The notes under the pieces: generated by a model | Databases searched by the model: none | Told to the model about the DNA's origin: nothing | Seen by the model: only the letters and a program-made list of their open reading frames with translations | Position numbers and translations under genes: made by a program | Shown here: one piece after another, positions 36,874 to 45,358 of the stretch | How the letters are laid out: each line of letters opens with the position of its first letter | Numbering within the stretch: the stretch's first letter is position 1 | Assembly: GCF_013337115.1 (NCBI RefSeq) | Contig: NZ_SGWE01000001.1 | Coordinates: forward strand, 189,001-253,000 | Direction of reading: 5' to 3' | Length of the DNA: 64,000 nt | From: Deinococcus sp. JMULE3 | Lineage (GTDB): Bacteria > Deinococcota > Deinococci > Deinococcales > Deinococcaceae

Positions 36874-36927
36874 GCGTGCAACCTCTCAATGGGTGGTGGT
36901 ATGGACGGCGCTCGACCGGAGTCCGCC

Positions 36928-38307
36928 TCAGTGGATCTCGATGCCGACTTCTTCGCGGTAGGCCTGCATGGCGGCCCAGCTCTGCGCGATCTCGGGGCGC
37001 TGGGCGGTCAGTTCGTCCCAGGTGATGCTCTCTCTGCCGCTGGGGACGGTGACCATGGTGATGCAGCCGTCGACGGGGCAGACGTTGGCGCACAGGGCGC
37101 AGCCGACGCAGTCGCTTTCGCGGACGACGGGTCGGGGGCGGGTGTCGGCGACCTGTCGGCCGTTGGTTCTCATGTCGTAGCCGGGGTCGACGGTGACGCC
37201 GTCGGGGCTGACGAGGTCGATGCACTGGTGGGCGGTGTCGTTGCAGGCGGCGTAGCAGAGGTCGCAGCCGATGCATTTGTTCTGGTCGATGCGGGCGACG
37301 GACTGGTGCGACAGGTCCAGGCCGCCGAAGGTGCTCATCTGCGGCAGGGATTTGCCGGTCACGTCGGCGATGGTCTTGAAGCCGTGGTCGTCCATCCAGT
37401 TGCTGAGGCCGTCGGTGAGGTCCTCGATGATGCGGTAGCCGTGCTGCATGGCGGCCGTGCAGACCTGCAACGAGGTGGCGCCGAGGAGGAGGAATTCGGC
37501 GGCGTCGCGCCAGGTGGCGATGCCGCCCATGCCGCTGATGGGCACGCCGCTGCGCAGCACGCCTTCATCGGTCATGAGTTCGGTCAGCATGTTCAGCGCG
37601 ATGGGTTTCACGGCGGGCCCCGCGTAGCCGCCGTGCGTGCCGCGTCCGCCGATGCTGGGAGAAACGAGCAGGGTGTCGAGGTCGACGCGGGTGACGGAGT
37701 TGATGGTGTTGATGAGCGAGAGGGCGTGCGCGCCTCCGGCCAGGGCGGCGTGGGCGGGGTCGACGATGTGGGTGATGTTCGGCGTGAGTTTCACGATGAC
37801 GGGCAGCCGGGTGACGCTGGTGACCCAGTGGGTGTTCAGCTGGCACATCTCGGGCACCTGGCCGACGGCGGCGCCCATGCCGCGTTCGCTCATGCCCTGC
37901 GGGCAGCCGTAGTTGAGTTCGATGCCGTCGGCGCCGGTGTCCTCGATCATCATGACGATGTCCTTCCAGGCCTGCGGGTCGGCGTCGACCATGGCGGACA
38001 CGATGACGGCCCGGTCGGGCCAGAGGCGTTTGATCTCGGCGATCTCACGGAGGTTGACGTCCAGGGGGCGGTCGCTGATGAGTTCGACGTTGTTGATGGC
38101 GAGCATGCGCCGCCCGCCCAGGGTGAGGCTGCCGTAGCGGTTGCTGATGTTCAGGACGGGCGCGCCGATGGTTTTCCAGACGGCGCCGCCCCAGCCGTAC
38201 TCGAAGGCGCGGTGGATCTGCGCGCCGCTGTTGGTGGGGGGCGCCGAGGCGAGCCAGAAGGGGTTGGGCGAGCGGATGCCCGCGAAGTCGATGCTCAGGT
38301 CAGCCAT
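36928..38307 (-). CDS. preA: NAD-dependent dihydropyrimidine dehydrogenase, catalytic subunit PreA (459 aa)
   Basis: FMN- and Fe-S-containing subunit that reduces uracil and thymine to dihydropyrimidines. A dihydroorotate dehydrogenase-like barrel (LSIDFAGIRSPNPFWLASAP; the NYGCPQGMSERGMGAAVGQ active-site region; SGMGGIATWRDAAEFLLLGA) is followed by a C-terminal ferredoxin domain with two 4Fe-4S sites (CIGCDLCYAAC and CVGCALCANVCPVDGC). ATG 38307 has GGAGG 6 nt upstream and overlaps the preT stop by 8 bp, so the two subunits are translationally coupled. Confidence 0.95.
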   Translation of the reverse strand: MADLSIDFAGIRSPNPFWLASAPPTNSGAQIHRAFEYGWGGAVWKTIGAPVLNISNRYGSLTLGGRRMLAINNVELISDRPLDVNLREIAEIKRLWPDRAVIVSAMVDADPQAWKDIVMMIEDTGADGIELNYGCPQGMSERGMGAAVGQVPEMCQLNTHWVTSVTRLPVIVKLTPNITHIVDPAHAALAGGAHALSLINTINSVTRVDLDTLLVSPSIGGRGTHGGYAGPAVKPIALNMLTELMTDEGVLRSGVPISGMGGIATWRDAAEFLLLGATSLQVCTAAMQHGYRIIEDLTDGLSNWMDDHGFKTIADVTGKSLPQMSTFGGLDLSHQSVARIDQNKCIGCDLCYAACNDTAHQCIDLVSPDGVTVDPGYDMRTNGRQVADTRPRPVVRESDCVGCALCANVCPVDGCITMVTVPSGRESITWDELTAQRPEIAQSWAAMQAYREEVGIEIH

Positions 38308-39745
38308 GCTGGGCCTCCGTGACGGGCGCGTGGGCCGGGGCGGTCTGGTTGGGGCCGGTGGGGACGGGGCCGTGTGCTTCGAGGTACAGCGGGTGCTCGC
38401 GCACCTCGGCGGGCGGGGTGGGTTTCAGGGTGACGTGCGGCGTGCGGCCCAGGGCGCGTTCGATGCTGGCGGCGGCGATCTTGCCGTCCTGCACGGCCAT
38501 GACGGTGCTGGCGTTCCCGCGGGCGCGGACGCAGTCCCCGGCGGCGTACACGCGCGGGAGGCTGGTCTGGAGGGTGTCGTCCACGCGGATGTACCCGCCG
38601 TCCAGGTCCAGGCCGAGCGCGGCGGCCAGCGCGGGTTTCTCCTGCCCGATGGCGCTGATGACGGTGTCGCAGGGAATCACGAAGTCGCTGCCGGGGATGG
38701 GTTCTGGGCGGGCGCGGCCCGAGGCGTCGGGTGCGCCGAGGCCCATGCGGACGCAGCGCAGGCCCGTCACCTGCCCGCCTTCGTGCAGCACCTCCACGGG
38801 CTGGGTCAGGAAGCTGAAGGTGATGCCCTCGGACAGCGCGAAGAGGTACTCGTGGTGGTAGGCGGTCATCTCGCGTTCGGTGCGGCGGTAGACCATCAGG
38901 GTATCGGCGCCAGAGCGGCGGGCGATGGTGGCGGCGTCCACGGCGGTGTTCCCCGCACCGATGATCACGGCGCGCGTGCCGACGCCGGTGGGCTGCTCCA
39001 TCTTGCTGGCCTCGATGACCTGCAACCCATCGAGGATGTGTTCCTCGCCGGGAATGCCGATGGCGGGCACGGCGCCCAGGCCCAGCGCGAGGATCACGGC
39101 GTCGTTGGTGGTCAGCAGGTCGTCCAGGCCCGCGCGGGTGGTCAGTTCGTGCCCGGTGACGACGTTCACGCCGAGGTCGCGGGCCGCCTGCACCTCGCGC
39201 AGCGCCACCTCGACCGGTTCGCGCAGCACGATGATGCCGTAGGTGCTCAGGCCGCCGCCCAGGTCGCGTTTCTCGTACAGCGTGACCTCATGCCCGGCCT
39301 TGGCGAGTTCGGCGCTGGCGCTGATCCCGGCGGGGCCACTGCCGATCACGGCGACGCGGTGCCCGGTGGCGGGGGCAGGCGTGAACAGCGCTATGCCGCG
39401 TTCCTGCACGTGGTCGACGGCGTGGCGTTGCAGGCGGCCGATCTGGATGGGCGTGTGGTCCGGACCGAGCACGCAGGCACCCTCGCAGAGTTCCTGCACG
39501 GGGCAGACGCGGGCGCAGGTGCCGCCCAGGAAGTTGCTCTCCAGGATGGTCCGGGCCGAGCCGCGCAGGTTCCCGGTGGCGATCTTGCGGATGAACGTGG
39601 GGATGTCGATATGGGTGGGGCAGGCCTGCAGGCACGGCGCGTCGTAGCAGTACAGGCAGCGGTTGGCCTCGACGCTGGCCTCGTGCGCGGTCATGGGGGG
39701 CAGGAGTTCCTGGAACGTGGGCTGCGGTGGGTGGGCGTCTTCCAT
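38300..39745 (-). CDS. preT: NAD-dependent dihydropyrimidine dehydrogenase, FAD/Fe-S subunit PreT (481 aa)
   Basis: Electron-input subunit resembling glutamate synthase small subunit. N-terminal Fe-S cysteines (CLYCYDAPCLQACPTHIDIP; CARVCPVQELCEGACVLG) are followed by an FAD site (VIGSGPAGISASAELAKAGH) and an NAD site (IIGAGNTAVDAATIARRSGA). It passes NAD(P)H electrons to PreA. ATG 39745 has GAGAGG 6 nt upstream. First gene of the locus, downstream of a promoter at 39831-39859 carrying the TTAACCGAGGTG element. Confidence 0.94.
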   Translation of the reverse strand: MEDAHPPQPTFQELLPPMTAHEASVEANRCLYCYDAPCLQACPTHIDIPTFIRKIATGNLRGSARTILESNFLGGTCARVCPVQELCEGACVLGPDHTPIQIGRLQRHAVDHVQERGIALFTPAPATGHRVAVIGSGPAGISASAELAKAGHEVTLYEKRDLGGGLSTYGIIVLREPVEVALREVQAARDLGVNVVTGHELTTRAGLDDLLTTNDAVILALGLGAVPAIGIPGEEHILDGLQVIEASKMEQPTGVGTRAVIIGAGNTAVDAATIARRSGADTLMVYRRTEREMTAYHHEYLFALSEGITFSFLTQPVEVLHEGGQVTGLRCVRMGLGAPDASGRARPEPIPGSDFVIPCDTVISAIGQEKPALAAALGLDLDGGYIRVDDTLQTSLPRVYAAGDCVRARGNASTVMAVQDGKIAAASIERALGRTPHVTLKPTPPAEVREHPLYLEAHGPVPTGPNQTAPAHAPVTEAQHG

Positions 39746-39811
39746 GACTGACCTCTCTTCGCGGCGGGGCGTGGGGAAGCGGGGTCGGTTCGCACCCTCT
39801 CTGGAGTCGAT

Positions 39812-39859
39812 TTAACCGAGGTGAAGCTGAGCTTAAGCCACCCCGATGCATAACGTCAA
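39812..39859 (-). promoter_or_regulatory. preT promoter with TTAACCGAGGTG element
   Basis: On the minus strand TTGACG (39854-39859), a 17-nt spacer and TTAAGC (39831-39836) form a promoter about 85 bp before preT. TTAACCGAGGTG (plus strand, 39812-39823) covers the expected start point and matches 11 of 12 bases of the element before the aminotransferase gene. Confidence 0.5.
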
Positions 39860-40425
39860 GCTTTGCAAGAATTTTTATTAGACATAGCGCCGCAGCCAGA
39901 CCCCCGAGACACAGCACACCAGACAGCACTCAGAGCGACTTTTTTACACACTGTCCAATCCGACTAGCCCAACCTTGAATCCGCAGCATGCATCCAGATA
40001 TGTATTTTTATTCATTGTAGGCAATCCTGCAGCGTGGGTGTACGCTGAACTTGCCCGCCCCAACGCATCCCGACACCTCGCCCAGCCGACGAAGGCTGCA
40101 TGAAGTCGATGAATTTTTAAACACCCCGCACATCTGCGCCGGTCATCCAGCAGATGGCGCAGCGAATCGTGCATTCTGCAACTCGAATTTTGAACAGATT
40201 GCACAGTACTGCGAATTTCTCCCGTGCTCGTACACCGGACCATGCGCCTGGTCAGTCCAAGCGCCGACCGTCCGGCGCCGTTCCCTGTTCCCTGCTGCGG
40301 TCCCCTCCGGCCGAAAGTCAAGACTTCCATCAGGTCTGCTCAACGCCCCCCTCCCCTGACCCCATCCACCCCGGCCGTACCGCGTGACACCGTGAAGGCA
40401 GCGCCCCAGGCGCCGGAGCCCTCAC
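39860..40425. other. AT-richer intergenic region between divergent preT and response regulator genes
   Basis: About 570 bp of clearly lower GC than the rest of the window, especially 39864-40060 and 40105-40230 (runs such as AGAATTTTTATTAG, GACTTTTTTACAC and GTATTTTTATTCATTG). No convincing frame, tRNA or repeat family is seen. It holds promoters of the two flanking genes; the size exceeds that need, leaving room for an undetected small RNA or remnant of foreign DNA. Confidence 0.5.
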
Positions 40426-41136
40426 ATGACCCAGACCACCCACAGCACCGAACCCCTGCAGCGCCCGCACCTGCTGCTGATCGAGGACGACCGCGACGTG
40501 CGGCGCGTGCTGTGCGATGAACTGAGCCTCGAAGGCTTCCACGTCCACGCCGAATCCAGCGGTCAACAGGGCCTCACGTACACCGCGCAGCACCCCCCGG
40601 ACCTGATCCTGCTGGACCTGGGGCTGCCCGACCTGCCCGGCGCGGAGGTCACGCGGCGCCTGCGGCAGCTGACCGACGCGCCCATCGTCGTCCTGACCGC
40701 CACCGACGCCCTGCAGGAACGCGTCCACCAGCTGTCCCTGGGCGCCAACGACTTCGTGATGAAACCCTACGACCCGCGCGAACTGCTCGCGCGGGTCCAG
40801 GCGCACCTGCGCCGCCACGGCCGCAGCGCCCCGCTGCGCATCGGACGCTTCTGCCTGGACCGCCAGCAGCTCCGCCTCAGCTTCGACGGGCGCGACCTGC
40901 ACCTCTCACCCACCGAACTGAGCATCGCCGCCACGCTCCTGCGTGAACCCGGACAGCTGCACGCCAGGGCGCAACTGGAGCGGCAGCTGTGGCCCGGCGG
41001 CACCTGCCGCAACGCCCTGAACGTCCACGTCTGCCACCTGCGCGCCAAACTCACGGCCGCCGGGGCCGGTGACCTGCTCATCAGCGTCCGCCGCGGCGGA
41101 CTGGCCCTGCTGGACGACCACCGACAGGATCACTGA
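40426..41136 (+). CDS. OmpR-family response regulator (236 aa)
   Basis: Receiver domain (LLLIEDDRDVRRVLCDELSL; phosphoacceptor in LILLDLGLPDLPGAEV; T in IVVLTATDAL; K in FVMKPYDPRELL) followed by an OmpR/PhoB winged helix (RIGRFCLDRQQLRLSFDGRD; LSPTELSIAATLLREPGQLH; NALNVHVCHLRAKLTAAGAG). ATG 40426 has GGAG 7 nt upstream. No histidine kinase gene adjoins, so it is an orphan. OmpR-type regulators bind direct repeats, and a direct-repeat promoter lies 2.6 kb downstream before the exopolysaccharide genes; a link is possible but equally likely for the SARP-like neighbour. Confidence 0.92.
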   Translation: MTQTTHSTEPLQRPHLLLIEDDRDVRRVLCDELSLEGFHVHAESSGQQGLTYTAQHPPDLILLDLGLPDLPGAEVTRRLRQLTDAPIVVLTATDALQERVHQLSLGANDFVMKPYDPRELLARVQAHLRRHGRSAPLRIGRFCLDRQQLRLSFDGRDLHLSPTELSIAATLLREPGQLHARAQLERQLWPGGTCRNALNVHVCHLRAKLTAAGAGDLLISVRRGGLALLDDHRQDH

Positions 41137-41159
41137 AGCCAGCGGCAGGGACAGGCCGG

Positions 41160-43310
41160 TCAGGCGCGGGCACCCGACTGCAGCAGCGTCGCCGTCCCCA
41201 CCCGCAGATGGGCGACCGTCACCGCGACGTCCATGGCCTGCACCTGCAGCTCGGCCGGACCGCCCGGACTCTCGCCGCGGAGCGTCACCCAGCGGCCCTG
41301 CGGCGCAACGTAGTACGCCGCGCGCGGCCCCACCGGGACGTCCAGGGTGGGTGTGGTCCCCAGCAGCAGGGCGCTGCCTCCCACCTGGAAACCCAGCGCG
41401 TAGCACGGCTGGCCGAGTTCAGGGCCGCCGCGCAGGGCGTCCACCCGCACGCTCAGCTGCCACGCACCGGGCGGCAGTGGCCCCCAGGGCAGGCGCAGCG
41501 TCACGGGCCGTCCGTACAGACCGTGCCGCAGCACCTGCAGCGCGCCGCCCTCGAGGATCACGCGGTACCCGCTGCCGGTCCGGCACTCCACGCGCGGGCC
41601 GCTGGGCATGGTGGGAGGCGGGTCGCTGGGCGGCGCCGGGACGCCCCGCAGGGTGGTGCCGGGCGCGGCGGGGACCGGCGCGTCCTGGCCGGACAGGCGC
41701 AGGTAGTGCGCGGCGAGGCGCGGGTCGGCGGTCGTCCGGGCCAGCTGCTGGCGGATCTCCTGGCGCGCGGCGCGACTCAGGGTCGCGGCCAACGCCACGC
41801 GCAGCGGTTCGCTGGCGAAGCACAGGGTGTCGTTGCGGTCTGCCGGGCGGTAGTGCAGCTGTGGCAGGTGCACCGTCTCGACCGGGTCGCAGGGGCGCAG
41901 CAGGCCCAGGTGCTCGGCGTGCGCCAGGAAGCCCGGCGCGTCGTCCAGCAGCGCCCCTGCGACCGACGGGCTGATCGGGGCGTGCGCGACGGCCAGGCGG
42001 GCCAGTGCGTCACGCAGCGCGACCGGCACCCAGTTCAGGTCGCGCAGCAGCACGTCACGGGCCTCGCTGAGCAGCGCCGGGCGGGAACTGCCCAGGTCGG
42101 TGTGGTCGGCCAGCAGGCTGCGCGCCAGGGGTTCCCAGCCGTCGCTGTCCATCGCGACCCGCGCGGCGTACGCGGAGCGGCGTTCCTCGGTCCAGGTGGA
42201 CTGCCGTCCGGCCAGGGCGTCCATGATCTCGGTGCTGCCCAGGGGCGGCAGGTGCAGGGCGTGCACGCGGGACTGGTCGGTGCCGCTCAGGGCGGCGCGC
42301 AGGTCGCGCCGGGCGGCGTCGTGGGCCGGGCACAGCACCAGCAGCAGGTCCACGGGCAGGTTCAGGGCCACCTGCAGGTGCGGGAGGATCAGGGCGGGGT
42401 CGGTGACGTCGTTCAGGACGATGATCAGCGGCTGGGTGATGCCGGTCAGCAGCGTCCACAGCCGCACGGTGTTGTGCCGGGTGGCGTGTGGGGCGCGCAG
42501 AAGGTCCAGCCGGGCTTCCGAGTCGGGCAGCAGCGCGCCCAGCTGGTGCAGCAGCGCGGCCAGCAGCAGGTCCGGATCGGGGGGGCACTCGACGTGCAGA
42601 CTCTGCCACTGCCCCTGCGCGAGGCCACTGACGACCTCGCGGCGGGTCTGGGCGCTGCGGCCACTGAGCAGCGCCACCTGCGGGCAACCGCGCGCGGCGC
42701 GCAGCGCGGCCAGCAGCGGGCGGTGCAGGTCCGGGCCGGTGAAGCTCAGCTCGGCGCCCTGGGGTTGCTCGGTGCGCAGCGCCCAGCCCAGCTGCTCGAC
42801 CCGCGCGGCGATCAGGTCGGCGGCGTCGTGCTGCCCGGCGCGGTGCAGGCGGGCGTGGGCGCTGCTCAGCTGCGTCTCGACGACCTGCGTGATCCGCCAA
42901 CGCTGACTGTCCACCCAGGCGCGCAACTCCGGGCTGCCCAGGTCCTCCAGGCCGCTCAGGGGAACGCCGGTGCCCAGGGACAGCCACTCGCCGACCTCGT
43001 CGGGGTGGAGGTCGGCGGCGCGTTCGGTCCAGCGGTCCAGGTCGCACGGCAGCGTGAGTTCCAGCATGGGCTGCCGTTCGGGAATCAGGTCGGGCAGCAG
43101 GTGGCGCAGGCGGTTGAGTTCGACCCGCAGGTTGCGCAGCGCGTCCCCGGACTGCCACAGCAGTTCCGCGAGGTGCTCGCGGTGAAAGGGTCGGCGTTCC
43201 AGCGTGAGGTACGCGATCAGTGCCGCGCCCTTGGCGGACACCGGGACGGGCCGGCCTTCGCGGCTGAGGTACGTGTGGCCGAGAACGTGCAGGGTCAGGT
43301 CACGGGGCAT
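41160..43310 (-). CDS. SARP/BTAD-like transcriptional regulator with degenerate NTPase and C-terminal beta domain (716 aa)
   Basis: The N-terminus (LTLHVLGHTYLSREGRPVPV; AALIAYLTLERRPFHREHLA; ELLWQSGDALRNLRVELNRL) is the winged-helix DNA-binding unit of SARP/AfsR proteins, followed by a BTAD-like helical part to about 180. Residues of about 200-480 resemble the AAA/STAND region of large activators, but the P-loop is lost (VALLSGRSAQTRREV has no GKS/T). The last 160 residues are beta-rich (CRTGSGYRVILEGGALQVLR; LPWGPLPPGAWQLSVRVDAL), like a carbohydrate-binding sandwich. ATG 43310 has GGAGGG 7 nt upstream. It lies beside the exopolysaccharide genes and could sense a sugar or polymer precursor; this is inference. 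Confidence 0.8.
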   Translation of the reverse strand: MPRDLTLHVLGHTYLSREGRPVPVSAKGAALIAYLTLERRPFHREHLAELLWQSGDALRNLRVELNRLRHLLPDLIPERQPMLELTLPCDLDRWTERAADLHPDEVGEWLSLGTGVPLSGLEDLGSPELRAWVDSQRWRITQVVETQLSSAHARLHRAGQHDAADLIAARVEQLGWALRTEQPQGAELSFTGPDLHRPLLAALRAARGCPQVALLSGRSAQTRREVVSGLAQGQWQSLHVECPPDPDLLLAALLHQLGALLPDSEARLDLLRAPHATRHNTVRLWTLLTGITQPLIIVLNDVTDPALILPHLQVALNLPVDLLLVLCPAHDAARRDLRAALSGTDQSRVHALHLPPLGSTEIMDALAGRQSTWTEERRSAYAARVAMDSDGWEPLARSLLADHTDLGSSRPALLSEARDVLLRDLNWVPVALRDALARLAVAHAPISPSVAGALLDDAPGFLAHAEHLGLLRPCDPVETVHLPQLHYRPADRNDTLCFASEPLRVALAATLSRAARQEIRQQLARTTADPRLAAHYLRLSGQDAPVPAAPGTTLRGVPAPPSDPPPTMPSGPRVECRTGSGYRVILEGGALQVLRHGLYGRPVTLRLPWGPLPPGAWQLSVRVDALRGGPELGQPCYALGFQVGGSALLLGTTPTLDVPVGPRAAYYVAPQGRWVTLRGESPGGPAELQVQAMDVAVTVAHLRVGTATLLQSGARA

Positions 43311-43426
43311 GTCTTCTCCCTCCGGGGGGCGCGTGAGGGGGGGAAGCGCCAGGTGTCAGGACGCGCGAGGTCAGGACGGGCGGTGCTGGACTGCGCGGGA
43401 ACAGGTGTGCATGGGCCGGGGCTGCT

Positions 43427-43621
43427 TTACGGTTCGCGGGGCGACTCGGCGGGTGTGGTCAGGATCTCGTACAGTTCACGGATGTACCGGGCGCGGGCGC
43501 GGGTCCAGTCCTCGCCGCTGCGTCCGCCGTGGTCGAGGCTGCCGATGCTGGACAGGTCGGTGGCGATCTCGAGCGCACGCGTATTGAAATCGGTGGTGAC
43601 CAGATTCAATTTTTCGCTCAT
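43427..43621 (-). CDS. Small hypothetical protein (64 aa)
   Basis: Frame MSEKLNLVTTDFNTRALEIA followed by ATDLSSIGSLDHGG and a helical tail TRARARYIRELYEILTTPAE. Codon usage is coding-like throughout. There is no Shine-Dalgarno, but TACCAT lies 5 nt before the ATG, the leaderless arrangement common in Deinococcus. It is upstream of and same-strand as the SARP-like regulator (116-bp gap) and divergent from pelF, so it may be a regulatory partner. No family recognised. Confidence 0.7.
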   Translation of the reverse strand: MSEKLNLVTTDFNTRALEIATDLSSIGSLDHGGRSGEDWTRARARYIRELYEILTTPAESPREP

Positions 43622-43745
43622 GTTTCATGGTAGCAGACCCCTGCTCGCCCCCGAATGTGGGGGGTGACGCGGCGACGTTGCATGGGCGGCGCGGGCCGCC
43701 AGAGGCACTCCGGCACGCTGCAGACCCGGCCAGGGTGAAGTCGGC

Positions 43746-43806
43746 ATTAACGCTCCTGTAGCGGCGCGGGCTGCAGATTAACGTTCCTGCAAGCTGCTCA
43801 TAAATA
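43746..43806 (+). promoter_or_regulatory. Promoter of the exopolysaccharide genes with 31-bp-spaced direct repeat
   Basis: ATTAACGCTCCTGTA (43746-43760) and ATTAACGTTCCTGCA (43777-43791) are direct repeats with starts 31 bp apart, about three helical turns. The second overlaps a -35-like TTAACG (43778-43783) followed by a 17-nt spacer and TAAATA (43801-43806). This is the layout of an activator bound next to and over the -35, as for OmpR- and SARP-type proteins, both of which are encoded just upstream. Confidence 0.6.
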
Positions 43807-43906
43807 CCATGCGCCCATCAGTTGCACCCGTTCACGGCCGCCCCCCGAGTCCCAGCCGGCCGTGCGGAGGACCCTATGCCCCACCCGCCCTGCTCCCGGA
43901 GGCCCC

Positions 43907-45358
43907 ATGCACATCGCGCTGCTCTGTGAAGGTACGTACCCGTACGCCAGCGGGGGAGTGAGCGTCTGGTGCGACCAGCTGATCCGCGGCCTGCCCGAAC
44001 ACCGCTTCCAGGTCTACGCCCTGACCGCGCAGCGCGAACCGGCGCCCTGCGGCCTGCCCGGCAACGTGCAGCGTCTGGAGAGCGTGCCGCTGTGGAGCCC
44101 GCAGGGCCCCGCGCGGCGCGGCCGGGTGGGCCTCCCGGCGGACCGCGCCGAGGCGCTGGGGGGGGTCGCGCAACTGCTGTACGCGCTGTTCACGCCCGGC
44201 AGCGACCCCGAGATCATGCTGGGCGGCCTGCGCCGACTGCACACCTACGCGCAGCGCGCTGACCTGGAAGCGCTGCTGACCGGGCGGGGCCGCGCCGAGC
44301 AGCTGTACGACCTGTGGAGCCGCGCCGCGCAGCCGGCCCGCAGTCAGGACCGCCCAGCGGGCGACCTGCTGCTGCAGCCCACCCTGGCCGACGCGGTGCA
44401 GGCGACCCTGTGGCTCTCACGCTTCCTGCGGCCCCTGAGCGTGCGGCCCCCGGCAGCGGACCTGACGCACGCGACCGGCAACGGCCTGGCGACCCTGCTG
44501 GCCTTCACGGCGAAGTGGGCGCACGGCACGCCGTTCGTGCTGACCGAGCACGGCATCTACCTGCGGGAACGCTACCTGGAACTGCGCTTCACGGGGCACA
44601 GCCCGGCGTTCAAGTCGTTCCTGCTGCGCTTCTACGGCAGCCTGACCCGCGCGGCGTACCGCATGGCGGACCTGATCACGCCGGGATCGCGGTACAACGA
44701 ACGCTGGGAGGTCCGCGAGGGGGCCGACCCGGCGCGGATCATGGCGGTGTACAACGGCGTGAACCCGGCGTCGTTCCCGCCCAGCGCGGCGGAACCCGAG
44801 CGGCCCACGATCAGCTGGGTGGGCCGCATCGACCCCCTGAAGGACCTCGAGACCCTGATCCGGGCGTTCGCACTGGTGCGTGAGGGGCTGCCCGGCGCGC
44901 AGCTGCGGATGTTCGGGTCGGTCCCGCGTGGGAACGAGGACTACGCCCGCGCCTGCCACGCCCTGATCCACGAGGTCGGGGTGCAGGGCAACGCCACCTT
45001 CGAGGGTCACGTCCCGGCGGTCGTGGACGCCTACCACGCCGGGCACATGGTCGCCCTGACCAGCATCAGCGAGGGCTTCCCGTACACCCTGATCGAGGCG
45101 ATGGCGACCGGACGCGCGACCGTGTCCACCGACGTGGGCGGCGTCAGCGAGGCCGTCGGGGAGGCCGGGCTGGTCGTGCCGTCGCGCGATCCGCACGCGG
45201 TGGCGCGCGCCTGCCTGGACCTGCTGTCCAGCGCGCCCCTGCGCGACCGACTGGGCCGCGCCGCGCGGCAGCGGGTGCTGTCGCAGTTCACGCTGGAGTC
45301 CTTCCTGGACGTGTACCGGGGCCTGTACCCGCAGGTGGCGGCGCGGGGGATCGCGTGA
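43907..45358 (+). CDS. pelF: PelF-like GT4 glycosyltransferase (483 aa)
   Basis: Cytoplasmic glycosyltransferase of the PelF kind, which polymerises UDP-activated (N-acetyl)hexosamines. Signature stretches: HIALLCEGTYPYASGGVSVW at the N-terminus, FVLTEHGIYLRERYLEL in the middle, then a GT4 C-domain with VGRIDPLKDLETLIRAF, VALTSISEGFPYTLIEAMAT and TDVGGVSEAVGEAGLV containing the EX7E element. The first two are characteristic of PelF rather than other GT4 enzymes. ATG 43907 has GGAGG 4 nt upstream; an earlier in-frame GTG 43862 precedes this site. The stop overlaps the next gene's GTG start (GTGA), so the transferase and membrane protein are translationally coupled, as pelF and pelG are neighbours in Pel operons. 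Confidence 0.85.
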   Translation: MHIALLCEGTYPYASGGVSVWCDQLIRGLPEHRFQVYALTAQREPAPCGLPGNVQRLESVPLWSPQGPARRGRVGLPADRAEALGGVAQLLYALFTPGSDPEIMLGGLRRLHTYAQRADLEALLTGRGRAEQLYDLWSRAAQPARSQDRPAGDLLLQPTLADAVQATLWLSRFLRPLSVRPPAADLTHATGNGLATLLAFTAKWAHGTPFVLTEHGIYLRERYLELRFTGHSPAFKSFLLRFYGSLTRAAYRMADLITPGSRYNERWEVREGADPARIMAVYNGVNPASFPPSAAEPERPTISWVGRIDPLKDLETLIRAFALVREGLPGAQLRMFGSVPRGNEDYARACHALIHEVGVQGNATFEGHVPAVVDAYHAGHMVALTSISEGFPYTLIEAMATGRATVSTDVGGVSEAVGEAGLVVPSRDPHAVARACLDLLSSAPLRDRLGRAARQRVLSQFTLESFLDVYRGLYPQVAARGIA

